Part shown: positions 56,361 through 64,000 of the stretch, piece after piece
Layout of the letters: each line of letters starts with the position of its first letter
Numbering within the stretch: position 1 is the stretch's first letter
Translations under genes and position numbers: made by a program
Source of the DNA: Phocaeicola oris
Lineage (GTDB): Bacteria > Bacteroidota > Bacteroidia > Bacteroidales > Bacteroidaceae
Reading direction: 5' to 3'
Length of the DNA stretch: 64,000 nucleotides
Assembly (NCBI RefSeq): GCF_021295095.1
Contig: NZ_JAJLQX010000005.1
Coordinates: 62,001-126,000 of the forward strand
Notes under the pieces: generated by a model
What the model saw: the letters and a program-made list of their open reading frames with translations, nothing else
Databases searched by the model: none
Told to the model about the DNA's origin: nothing

Positions 56361-57905
56361 TTAATGTGACAAACGATTTTGATTAGCCTCATTCATATAA
56401 GTATTCTGCTGAGCGTCATATAAAGGATAAGGGAAATAACGCAAATTTGCTGTAACAGTAGTAGGCTTTGCAAGACCTAACTTCTGAAGATAATTATTTA
56501 CGGTTATTTCATATTTACCAAAGCGTATCAAGTCGGCACGACGTTGGAATTCAAAAACAAGTTCCCAGCCACGTTCATTCAAAATGGCTTGATCCATTTC
56601 TTCTACACTGGCTGGAATCTGAAACTCGTTACTACTTCCGTAAAGAGGTGCACCTGCACGTTCTCTAATCTGATTCAAATAAGGTAAAGCAGCGGCTACG
56701 CCATTTAAATTATTTTCAACTTCAGCCTTCATAAGAATAACATCTGACAAACGGAAAATACTAATTGTACGTCCATCATAATATGAAGATGAAACCATTT
56801 TATATGAATACTTCATAGTAGCCACATTCTGCATAAACTTAGTAGTATCATTAGGAACAACTGTTACACCTTCATCCGGAACCATATAATGAAAACCATT
56901 TTCTGTAGTATCATCACGTTTTGAAGCACCGGTATAGTCATAATAGAAAAATTCTCGACGCGGGTCTTGCTTTGAGTAACTTCTCCAGAAAGGAAGAGAT
57001 ACTCCATAATATTGCCAACGTCCAGGAACATCTGGATGATCAGAAGGACCAAAGTGGTTAGTTATCTCACCACCATTCGTTGTTGCCTCATGTAAAATAC
57101 AAAAGATGAACTCTTTATTAAATTTATTGCTTTCAGACCATACGTTTTTAAAGTCTTTCTCTAAAGCATAAACGCCTTTATCGCGTAAAGACAAAACCAT
57201 ATCTATATATGTTTTTGCATTTGCATAATCATGATTGCGCAAATAAATCTTAGCAAGCAATGTTTCTGCGGCACCTTTAGTAGCACGAGCTAACTCCTCA
57301 CTACCCCAAGTCTCAGGCAATATTGCAATACATTCCTTTAAATCAGATATTAAAGTTTCCTCAATAGTAGCTACCGGAGTCAACTCCATATTTTTAATAT
57401 CATTTGGATTTTGTAAAGTTGTCAAAAAAGGAACAGCCCCCCATGCGTCTGTTAAATCACGATAAGCAAGGGCACGGCAGAACTTAGCCTGAGCTTTGAT
57501 CAAAGCTTTACTCTCATCTGTCATGCCACTCACTTTATCAACATTTGCAATAACCACATTTGCATTAGAAATAACCTGATAAGCGCACTGCCAATTATAG
57601 CGGAAGTAACGATTATTAGCATCATAAGTCATCTGACTTAATTTAGTAGGATCACCGGCAGCAGTTGAATAACCCATATCTGTTGCATAATCTGAAATCA
57701 TTACAAAATAACCTGCATAATACATCCATCCATCACCAGGATAAGGAGCAAGATCTGCATAAACACCAACCAATGCGGCATTAATATCAGATTCGGTAGT
57801 ATAGGCATTCGTTGTCGTCAAATTACTATACAAAGTTGGTTCCAGGTCTGTACAAGCAACCAACCCTATTGCAGCTAAACCTATTAAATATTTATTTATT
57901 TTCAT
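56361..57905 (-). CDS. susD: SusD-like glycan-binding lipoprotein
   Basis: 514 residues; lipobox VAC gives Cys19. NAALVGVYADL, ALAYRDLTDAWGAVPF, AKIYLRNHDY and the C-terminal LNERGWELVFEFQRRADLIRFGK are the signature segments of the SusD/RagB fold with its TPR helices. It sits on the cell surface as the lid of the SusC channel. It starts 21 bases after susC. Specificity cannot be read from sequence. Confidence 0.9.
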   Translation of the reverse strand: MKINKYLIGLAAIGLVACTDLEPTLYSNLTTTNAYTTESDINAALVGVYADLAPYPGDGWMYYAGYFVMISDYATDMGYSTAAGDPTKLSQMTYDANNRYFRYNWQCAYQVISNANVVIANVDKVSGMTDESKALIKAQAKFCRALAYRDLTDAWGAVPFLTTLQNPNDIKNMELTPVATIEETLISDLKECIAILPETWGSEELARATKGAAETLLAKIYLRNHDYANAKTYIDMVLSLRDKGVYALEKDFKNVWSESNKFNKEFIFCILHEATTNGGEITNHFGPSDHPDVPGRWQYYGVSLPFWRSYSKQDPRREFFYYDYTGASKRDDTTENGFHYMVPDEGVTVVPNDTTKFMQNVATMKYSYKMVSSSYYDGRTISIFRLSDVILMKAEVENNLNGVAAALPYLNQIRERAGAPLYGSSNEFQIPASVEEMDQAILNERGWELVFEFQRRADLIRFGKYEITVNNYLQKLGLAKPTTVTANLRYFPYPLYDAQQNTYMNEANQNRLSH

Positions 57906-57926
57906 ATAGTTATAATTTCTTAAATG

Positions 57927-60900
57927 TTAGAATGTGATATTCATACCAACAGTGTAGGTACGCATTGCCGGATAAGAGTTAAAATCCAAACCTGCACCTG
58001 CATTGGCTGTCTGTTTAGAATTAGACCCAGAATACTCATATGCCTTAGTATCAACTTCCGGATCCCAACCTGAATAACCAGTAAGAGTTAACAGATTCTC
58101 AGCGGCTATATATACGCGACATGAAGAAATGACCTTCTTAAACGGAATAGTATAGCCTAAAGTAATATTTTTCAAACGAACGAAAGAAGCATCCTCTATG
58201 AAGTGATCATTGATATAACCACCATACTTCGAATAATAAAATCCATTACGTGGGATATCAGTATTCATATTTGAAGATGTCCAACGCTTTAATGCATCCG
58301 TAGTTCTATCCCATTCCAGATTCATCCGAGTCATATTCAACAAGTCGTTTCCTACAGAACCCTGAAAGAAGATATTCAAGTCAAAGTTCTTATAACTGAA
58401 TGTATTTGTCAAACCAAAAATAAAATCAGGACTTGCATGGCCGATAATTGTACGATCGGCTGAAGTAATCTGACCATCACCATTAACATCAGCAAACTTA
58501 GGATCACCCTGTTTTGCGTTTGGTTGCGGGGCATAAGTCTCACCTTGTTGGAGAACACCAAGATACTTATATCCAAACAATGATCCCAAAGCCTCCCCTT
58601 CACGAACGACGGCATAATGTTCTTCTGAAACGGTACCCATCGGCTTAGACGATGTGATATAAATATCCCCCTGAGAACCTAAATTCAATACTTCATTCTT
58701 ATTAAATCCAATATTAAATTTTGTATCCCATACCAATGGACCTGTCAGGTTATGAGAAGTAATATCCAATTCAATACCTTTATTAGAAATAGAACCTACA
58801 TTCTGCTGTCCGGAAATATATCCACTATAAAGAGGTAATGAAACGTTCAGCAATAAATCATTAGTCTTCTTGTAATATGCATCAATTGTGACAGCCAACC
58901 GATCATTAAAGAAGCCCATATCTAAACCAACATTATACTGTGTTGTTGTCTCCCATTTCAAATCTGGGTTCTCGGCACTGCTTTGACGCAAATGAGTTCC
59001 AGTAACATTTGAACTACCATCAAACGTTAAATGAGTAGTTGACATCAATGCATATGACGCATAATCACCAATGCGCTCGTTACCTGTTACACCGAATCCT
59101 GCACGAACTTTCAAGTTACTAAATATTCCCAAGTTCTTAATGAAATTTTCTTCACCAGCACGCCATGCCAAAGAACCAGAAGGGAATGTTCCCCAATGCT
59201 CATTCTTACCAAAACGCGAAGAACCATCACGACGAATGGTGAATGTAGCCAAATACTTACCATTATAAGAATAATTTAGACGGCCTAAGAAAGAAATCAA
59301 GATATTCTCTGTCTTGTTTGAACCAATTGACGTTTTTTCCGAAGCTGCACCAATATTATTCCAGGTAAACACGTCAGTTGAGAAATTTTTCGCAGTCATT
59401 GAGCGATATTCTGAAGTATACTTTTCATAAGTATAACCTAACATAGCATTAAAGTCGTGTACCTTATTAAAAGTATGCATGTAGTTTGCTATTCCTTCAA
59501 ACAACAAATTCGTTGAAGAATAGTCGTATGTAGTTGCTATACCATTATCAATACTTCCCTGATAAGTCGTAGAAGAAGGAAGATAAGTTCCTTGGAAATT
59601 ATGTAATATTTCAGCACCACCTGTTGCTTTCAAGGTCAAATCCTGGAAAGGATGAATCTCAAGAAAAGCAGTTCCGTTAAACTTATCACTTTGTGATTTA
59701 TTATTACGCTCCAACAAATTGGCCAATGGGTTATCACCACGACCTCCGGGAACACGTCCATAAGAGCCATCTTCATTATAAGGTTTAACTGTCGGATCAT
59801 ACTGAAGAACACTTAACAACACGTTTGAATTCACAATGTTACCGCTATATTGCTGATATTTTGAATCTTCACGATGCGCATAAACTGTTGCACCTGCTTT
59901 AATGTAATCATTAATAGTCTGATCAACATTCACACGACCGGAGTAACGTTTGAAGTCTGTATTCTTCAAGACACCTTGTTGACCATAATAACCTAAACTA
60001 GTCATGACTTTTGTCTTATCCGAACCACCGACAAACTGAACATTATCATCCTGAACGATACCTAAGCGAGTACAAACATCCAACCAATCTGTATCTACAT
60101 TCGACTGCAACTGTGATGGAGTATATACTCCGTTTGGGTTCCCCTCCTGACCATCTATTTCTTGATATAAAGCATTTTTTAGATTCATATATTCCTTTGC
60201 TGAAATAAAATCGAAAGGATTTTGGATCTTTTGAACACCCAGATATCCGTTATAAGAAATTCTATTCTCCCCAGCTTTACCACGCTTTGTAGTAATAAGA
60301 ACAACACCATTGGCACCACGAGCACCATAGATAGCTGTCGCTGAAGCATCTTTCAAAATTTCCATTGATTCAATATCATTAGGGTTGATATTTAATCCTT
60401 GTGTTGTAGGAAATCCATCAACAACATACAACGGTTCATTTGAAGAACTAATTGAATTACTTCCACGGACACGTACCGAAATAGTTCCTCCCGGAGCTTT
60501 TGAACTTTGTGATACTTGGACTCCAGCGGATTTACCTTGCAATGCCAAAGCTGCATTGCTAACCGTACCACCAAGTGTCATATCCTTAGCAGAAACAGTT
60601 GACACAGCACCTGTCAAATCTTTCTTTTTGACGTAACCATATCCGATGGCAACAATTTCTTCCAAACCAATAGCATCTTCTTCTAGCACAACGTCGATTG
60701 TAGAAGAAGAAACTTGCACCTCTTTAGTCTTCATTCCAATAAAAGAATAAGACAAAATCTGTCCATCGCGAACGCCTGACAATGTATAATTACCATCCAA
60801 ATCGGTGGTAGTTCCATTTGTCGTTCCTTTCACAAGAACAGTAGCTCCCATTACAGGCTCACCTGTCTTATCCTTAACAGTACCTTTTACCGTTCTAGTC

Positions 60901-61010
60901 TGTTGGTCGACTACCGGACTTGGGACTGCTGCAAAAACAGAGATCTGTGTTGTACCCATTGCTAAAAATAAAGCAATAAAGGATACCATAAGTGTTCTTT
61001 TACAGCTCAT
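57927..61010 (-). CDS. susC: SusC/RagA-type TonB-dependent outer-membrane transporter
   Basis: 1,027 residues. Signal peptide (about 1-28), CarboxypepD-like domain (GTVKDKTGEPVMGATVLVKG), plug domain with YVVDGFPTTQGLNINPNDIE and KDASATAIYGARGANGVVLI, then a 22-strand beta barrel ending in an aromatic-terminated strand (TVGMNITF). It imports large ligands with SusD as lid. First gene of a leftward operon that includes two sulfotransferase-type enzymes. No sigma/anti-sigma or hybrid two-component regulator is adjacent within the window. Confidence 0.95.
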   Translation of the reverse strand: MSCKRTLMVSFIALFLAMGTTQISVFAAVPSPVVDQQTRTVKGTVKDKTGEPVMGATVLVKGTTNGTTTDLDGNYTLSGVRDGQILSYSFIGMKTKEVQVSSSTIDVVLEEDAIGLEEIVAIGYGYVKKKDLTGAVSTVSAKDMTLGGTVSNAALALQGKSAGVQVSQSSKAPGGTISVRVRGSNSISSSNEPLYVVDGFPTTQGLNINPNDIESMEILKDASATAIYGARGANGVVLITTKRGKAGENRISYNGYLGVQKIQNPFDFISAKEYMNLKNALYQEIDGQEGNPNGVYTPSQLQSNVDTDWLDVCTRLGIVQDDNVQFVGGSDKTKVMTSLGYYGQQGVLKNTDFKRYSGRVNVDQTINDYIKAGATVYAHREDSKYQQYSGNIVNSNVLLSVLQYDPTVKPYNEDGSYGRVPGGRGDNPLANLLERNNKSQSDKFNGTAFLEIHPFQDLTLKATGGAEILHNFQGTYLPSSTTYQGSIDNGIATTYDYSSTNLLFEGIANYMHTFNKVHDFNAMLGYTYEKYTSEYRSMTAKNFSTDVFTWNNIGAASEKTSIGSNKTENILISFLGRLNYSYNGKYLATFTIRRDGSSRFGKNEHWGTFPSGSLAWRAGEENFIKNLGIFSNLKVRAGFGVTGNERIGDYASYALMSTTHLTFDGSSNVTGTHLRQSSAENPDLKWETTTQYNVGLDMGFFNDRLAVTIDAYYKKTNDLLLNVSLPLYSGYISGQQNVGSISNKGIELDITSHNLTGPLVWDTKFNIGFNKNEVLNLGSQGDIYITSSKPMGTVSEEHYAVVREGEALGSLFGYKYLGVLQQGETYAPQPNAKQGDPKFADVNGDGQITSADRTIIGHASPDFIFGLTNTFSYKNFDLNIFFQGSVGNDLLNMTRMNLEWDRTTDALKRWTSSNMNTDIPRNGFYYSKYGGYINDHFIEDASFVRLKNITLGYTIPFKKVISSCRVYIAAENLLTLTGYSGWDPEVDTKAYEYSGSNSKQTANAGAGLDFNSYPAMRTYTVGMNITF

Positions 61011-61076
61011 TTTGAGTGAATTAGTGAATTAAGTTAATTTTACGTTTTACTTGCTTATATTAGTTATAAGAATGGA

Positions 61077-61084
61077 CAAAGGTA
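61077..61084 (-). promoter_or_regulatory. susC -7 box
   Basis: TACCTTTG on the minus strand matches TAnnTTTG; the leader to the susC ATG is about 60 bases. Confidence 0.55.
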
Positions 61085-61250
61085 TTGAAAAAATCTATTT
61101 TTTCTAAAGAAAATCAAAAATTTTATGATTATTTCGTTCGTTTCAAATCATAGTTTTATGCATATAATAAGGATAAAATTTAAAAAAGAACTTAATGCTT
61201 TTTTTACTTTTTATTACATCAAGCAGAAATCTTTTCAAATATAAAAGCAT

Positions 61251-61258
61251 TATCTTTG
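61251..61258 (+). promoter_or_regulatory. MATE gene -7 box
   Basis: TATCTTTG on the plus strand predicts transcription starting near 61263-61265. This argues against translation from the GTG at 61263 and for the ATG at 61317. Confidence 0.55.
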
Positions 61259-61316
61259 CAACGTGTTTAAAGAAAATAAAGACAGTTTGCTATCTCTCAT
61301 CCGATTAGGGAAACCT

Positions 61317-62687
61317 ATGACGTTGAAACAACAGTTGCATCTGACGATTCAACTGAGTACTCCTGCAATCTTAGCTCAACTTTCCGCTACCATCATGCAG
61401 TATATTGACGCTTCCATGGTGGGTAGCTTAGGGGCTAATCAATCTGCTTCCATCGGAATTGTAGAGACCACCATCTGGCTCTTAGGCGGTGTGTGTTCGG
61501 CAGCTATGACCGGTTTCTATGTACAAGTTGCCCATCTCATCGGAGGCGATCGGAAAGAAGAGGCTAAGAATGTTCTGCGACAAGGACTTATATCCGCTTT
61601 GGTATTCGGTTTGTGCATCTCTTTAATTGGAGTTTCTATCAGTCCTTTCCTTCCGGGCTGGCTCGGAGCCAATGAAGAAATAGCCGCAGACGCGTCAAGC
61701 TATTTCAGAATCTTCACGCTTTGTATCCCTTTTCTTATATTTGAAATCTTAGGTGCCGGAATGCTCCGCTCAAGTGGTAATATTTTAGTTCCGAGTCTGT
61801 TGAATGTCCTTATGTGTACCTTGGATGTCATATTCAATTTTTTCCTGATATTCCCATCTCAAACTGTAAATATTCTCAACCTAAATGTTTTTATGCCGGG
61901 TGCCGGATTGTCTGTAACAGGAGCTGCCTTAGGTACAGCCTTAGCAGAGATAGTCACGGCTGTACTGATGCTTTATTTCCTTTGCTTCCGCTCAAAAGAT
62001 TTGAAAATCGTACACGAAAAAGGGCACTTCTTACCTACAGCCGATACCTTAAAAAAAGCTATTCGAATTAGTATCCCGATGGGCATTCAGCACATTGTGA
62101 TGTGTACTGCCTATATTACCACCACTATTATTGTCGCTCCATTGGGTGCTGTTGCTATCGCGGCAAACTCTTTCGGAATAGTTGTGGAGAGCCTTTGTTA
62201 TATGCCGGGGTATGGTATAGCCGATGCCGCTACCACCTTAGTCGGGCAAAGCGCCGGTGCAGGAAGAAAAGATTTGATGAAACGGTTTGCGGGCATCAGC
62301 ATTATAATGGGTATGGTTGTCATGACATTCATGGGATTTATCATGTATATGAGTGCTCCTCTTATGATGAGCATCATGACTCCTGTTCAAGAAATCAGAG
62401 ATTTAGGCGTTATGGCTTTGCGAATTGAAGCGTTTGCCGAACCGATGTTCGCAGCTGCTATTGTAAGTTATGGTGTATGTGTAGGAGCCGGCGATACACT
62501 TATTCCCAGTGGAATGAACTTCTTCAGTATGTGGGCAGTACGAATCACCTTAGCTGCCACGCTTGCCCCCTCGTTAGGTTTAAAAGGTGTTTGGATTGCC
62601 ATGTGCACTGAACTTTGTTTCAGAGGAGCCATTTTCCTAATAAGAATGAAAACCGGAAAATGGATGAACAAGGTTGGAAAGCTATAA
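61317..62687 (+). CDS. MATE family multidrug exporter
   Basis: 456 residues from ATG 61317. Twelve membrane helices in two bundles with typical MATE loops: LSTPAILAQLSATIMQYIDASMVGSLGA near the start, FGLCISLIGV, GAALGTALAEI, and AVAIAANSFGIVVESLCYMPGYGIADAATTLVGQSAGA opening the second half. It exports cationic drugs or metabolites using Na+ or H+. The GTG at 61263 would add 18 residues but coincides with the predicted transcript start. Convergent with the S41 protease gene. Confidence 0.9.
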   Translation: MTLKQQLHLTIQLSTPAILAQLSATIMQYIDASMVGSLGANQSASIGIVETTIWLLGGVCSAAMTGFYVQVAHLIGGDRKEEAKNVLRQGLISALVFGLCISLIGVSISPFLPGWLGANEEIAADASSYFRIFTLCIPFLIFEILGAGMLRSSGNILVPSLLNVLMCTLDVIFNFFLIFPSQTVNILNLNVFMPGAGLSVTGAALGTALAEIVTAVLMLYFLCFRSKDLKIVHEKGHFLPTADTLKKAIRISIPMGIQHIVMCTAYITTTIIVAPLGAVAIAANSFGIVVESLCYMPGYGIADAATTLVGQSAGAGRKDLMKRFAGISIIMGMVVMTFMGFIMYMSAPLMMSIMTPVQEIRDLGVMALRIEAFAEPMFAAAIVSYGVCVGAGDTLIPSGMNFFSMWAVRITLAATLAPSLGLKGVWIAMCTELCFRGAIFLIRMKTGKWMNKVGKL

Positions 62688-62732
62688 GCTAATCTGAATG
62701 AGTCATCAAGATGTTTCTCCAACTCATAAAGA

Positions 62733-62768
62733 AATCGGCTCGTTTGATTCTGAACAAACGAGCCGATT
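62733..62768. terminator. Bidirectional terminator
   Basis: A perfect 13-bp stem (aatcggctcgttt with its complement) around a 10-base loop, between the ends of two convergent genes, suiting both. Confidence 0.75.
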
Positions 62769-62828
62769 ATACGTGTCCCTTTCAAATAACTCTTGAACGT
62801 CTTTCGTTCACAAACCGGTTAATTGGTA

Positions 62829-64000
62829 TTACAATCCTAAATCTTTATATGTTCTCGGAGCAGGAACCTTTGGCAAAGGAACGCGAGTTTTCAACTCTTC
62901 CAATGCCACCTCAATAGCCTTTTCCAATTGCTGGTCTATGCCGGCAGCTTCCTTTATCGGATCATTATCTATCAAGATATCAGGATCTACTCCATGATTC
63001 TCCACAATCCACTTACCTGTCTTCGCGTCATAATTTGTGAAAAAAGGAACGCGGACATCTGTACCATCCATAAAAGGAAGTGAACCACTAATTCCAATAA
63101 TACCTCCCCAAGTACGGGTTCCTATAACATGACCTATCCCATTCGCCTGAAAACTCCAAGGGAATAAATCACCATCCGAAGCAGAATATTTATTAATTAG
63201 CAATACTTTAGGGCCATACTGCGTAGCATCCGGAATAGTTCCTGTCTTTGTCGAACCACGACGCATAGTCATACGGTACGGCTTACGAAGCAAACGCTCA
63301 ATAATCATAGGAGATACATTACCACCACCATTAGCACGGTCGTCTATAATCAAAGCCTCCTTATCCAATTGCGGATAAAAATAGCGGGCAAACTCATTCA
63401 AGCCTTCAGGTCCCATATCCGGAATATAGATATAGCCAACCTTTCCATTCGTTGCTTTCTCCACAGTCTGAATATTCTTTTGCACCCAATTATAATGATA
63501 TAACGGATATTCATTCTCTATAGGAGTAACCACCACTTTTCGTGCCCCTTTATCCGAAGCTGAACTATTAACAAGCAATTCGGTCATTACTTCTGCCTTA
63601 CCTATTAACAACTGATAAATATTATCTACCGTCTTGGTGGAAATTCCATCAATTGCCGTGATATAATCGCCTTCCTTAATATTAAGCCCCGGCTCTGTCA
63701 GTGGCGAACGAAGAGTCTTACTATAAACAGCTCCCGGCAAAATCTTATTTATCCGATAATAGCCACTCTTATCCCGACTGATTTCCGCTCCAAGCAGACC
63801 CATCTTAATCCTTTCGGGACTTGCCGTTTCACCCGGATTAATGTAGGCATGTCCACAAGCCAGTTCAGAAATCATTCCGGCAATCACATAATTCAAATCA
63901 ATCCGTGTTTTGACATACGGAACCAAAGATCCATACTTTTCTTTCAATGCTTTCCAATCGGCACCATGCATATTTTCCAAATAGAACCCATCGCGGAACG
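62829..64000 (-). CDS. S41 (Tricorn-type) protease, 3' part
   Basis: The frame remains open to the window edge (about 390 residues seen, N-terminus missing). The visible part starts at a Tricorn-like MHGADW linker, then a PDZ domain (about GLLGAEISRDKSGYYRINKI to VDNIYQL) and the S41 catalytic domain with RANGGGN and NKYSASDGDLFPW, where the Ser of SASDGD is the nucleophile. The missing N-terminus probably contains beta-propeller domains and a signal. It would process peptides in the periplasm. Confidence 0.85.
   Translation of the reverse strand, partial: FRDGFYLENMHGADWKALKEKYGSLVPYVKTRIDLNYVIAGMISELACGHAYINPGETASPERIKMGLLGAEISRDKSGYYRINKILPGAVYSKTLRSPLTEPGLNIKEGDYITAIDGISTKTVDNIYQLLIGKAEVMTELLVNSSASDKGARKVVVTPIENEYPLYHYNWVQKNIQTVEKATNGKVGYIYIPDMGPEGLNEFARYFYPQLDKEALIIDDRANGGGNVSPMIIERLLRKPYRMTMRRGSTKTGTIPDATQYGPKVLLINKYSASDGDLFPWSFQANGIGHVIGTRTWGGIIGISGSLPFMDGTDVRVPFFTNYDAKTGKWIVENHGVDPDILIDNDPIKEAAGIDQQLEKAIEVALEELKTRVPLPKVPAPRTYKDLGL

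Noticed and set aside
61263-61316. GTG start for the MATE exporter
   Set aside because: The -7 box at 61251-61258 puts the transcript start at about this position, so the ATG at 61317 is preferred.

Overview
The window reads as a chromosome segment of a gut Bacteroidales bacterium, probably Parabacteroides-like (genus is inference). The support is a SusC/SusD pair, a fused SecD-SecF, a BACON domain, many secreted glycosidases and lipoproteins, and repeated -7 promoter boxes of the Bacteroidetes form TAnnTTTG upstream of host genes. About 20 kb of prophage at the left abuts about 44 kb of ordinary host chromosome.

Positions 1 to about 19,915 are the right-hand part of a Mu-like (transposable) tailed prophage; its left end, with any transposase and repressor, lies outside. 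The head and DNA-packaging genes are split. A leftward block carries the small terminase, large terminase, a Mu gp36-like protein and the start of a further gene. A rightward block carries protease/scaffold, major capsid, a lysis cassette (amidase, membrane coiled-coil protein, unimolecular-spanin-like lipoprotein), a BACON-bearing tail tube, tail assembly chaperones joined by a -1 frameshift, tape measure, and a 1,812-residue tail tip/receptor protein. Two small genes and a large structured inverted repeat follow. Then come a Mor-like regulator, a Dam-type adenine methylase and a very divergent thymidylate-synthase-family protein whose pyrimidine-selecting residue is Asp, as in dCMP hydroxymethylases. 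Three direct repeats at 22-23 bp spacing next to secDF look like transposase-binding sites of the right prophage end.

Positions 20,000 to 45,450 are mainly housekeeping: secDF; an operon of two rhomboid proteases and an EEP-family hydrolase; HU; a secreted GH2 beta-galactosidase; an operon of a DUF2851 protein, a thioesterase and dprA; divergently dapB, a signal peptidase, a signal-peptidase pseudoenzyme and a WbqC-like protein; a GH95 enzyme; murB-murA (MurA has Asp in place of the fosfomycin-target Cys); and an exported Gfo/Idh/MocA oxidoreductase paired with a TIM-barrel lipoprotein.

Positions 45,628 to 61,010 form a leftward polysaccharide-utilisation-like locus: SusC, SusD, an arylsulfate sulfotransferase, a ChrA-type anion transporter, a PAPS-type sulfotransferase, a DUF6067-like glycosidase, a DUF5107/TPR protein and a CBM9-like lipoprotein. 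Two different classes of sulfotransferase plus an anion transporter behind a SusCD pair is an unusual combination. A MATE exporter and the 3' part of an S41 (Tricorn-type) protease close the window.
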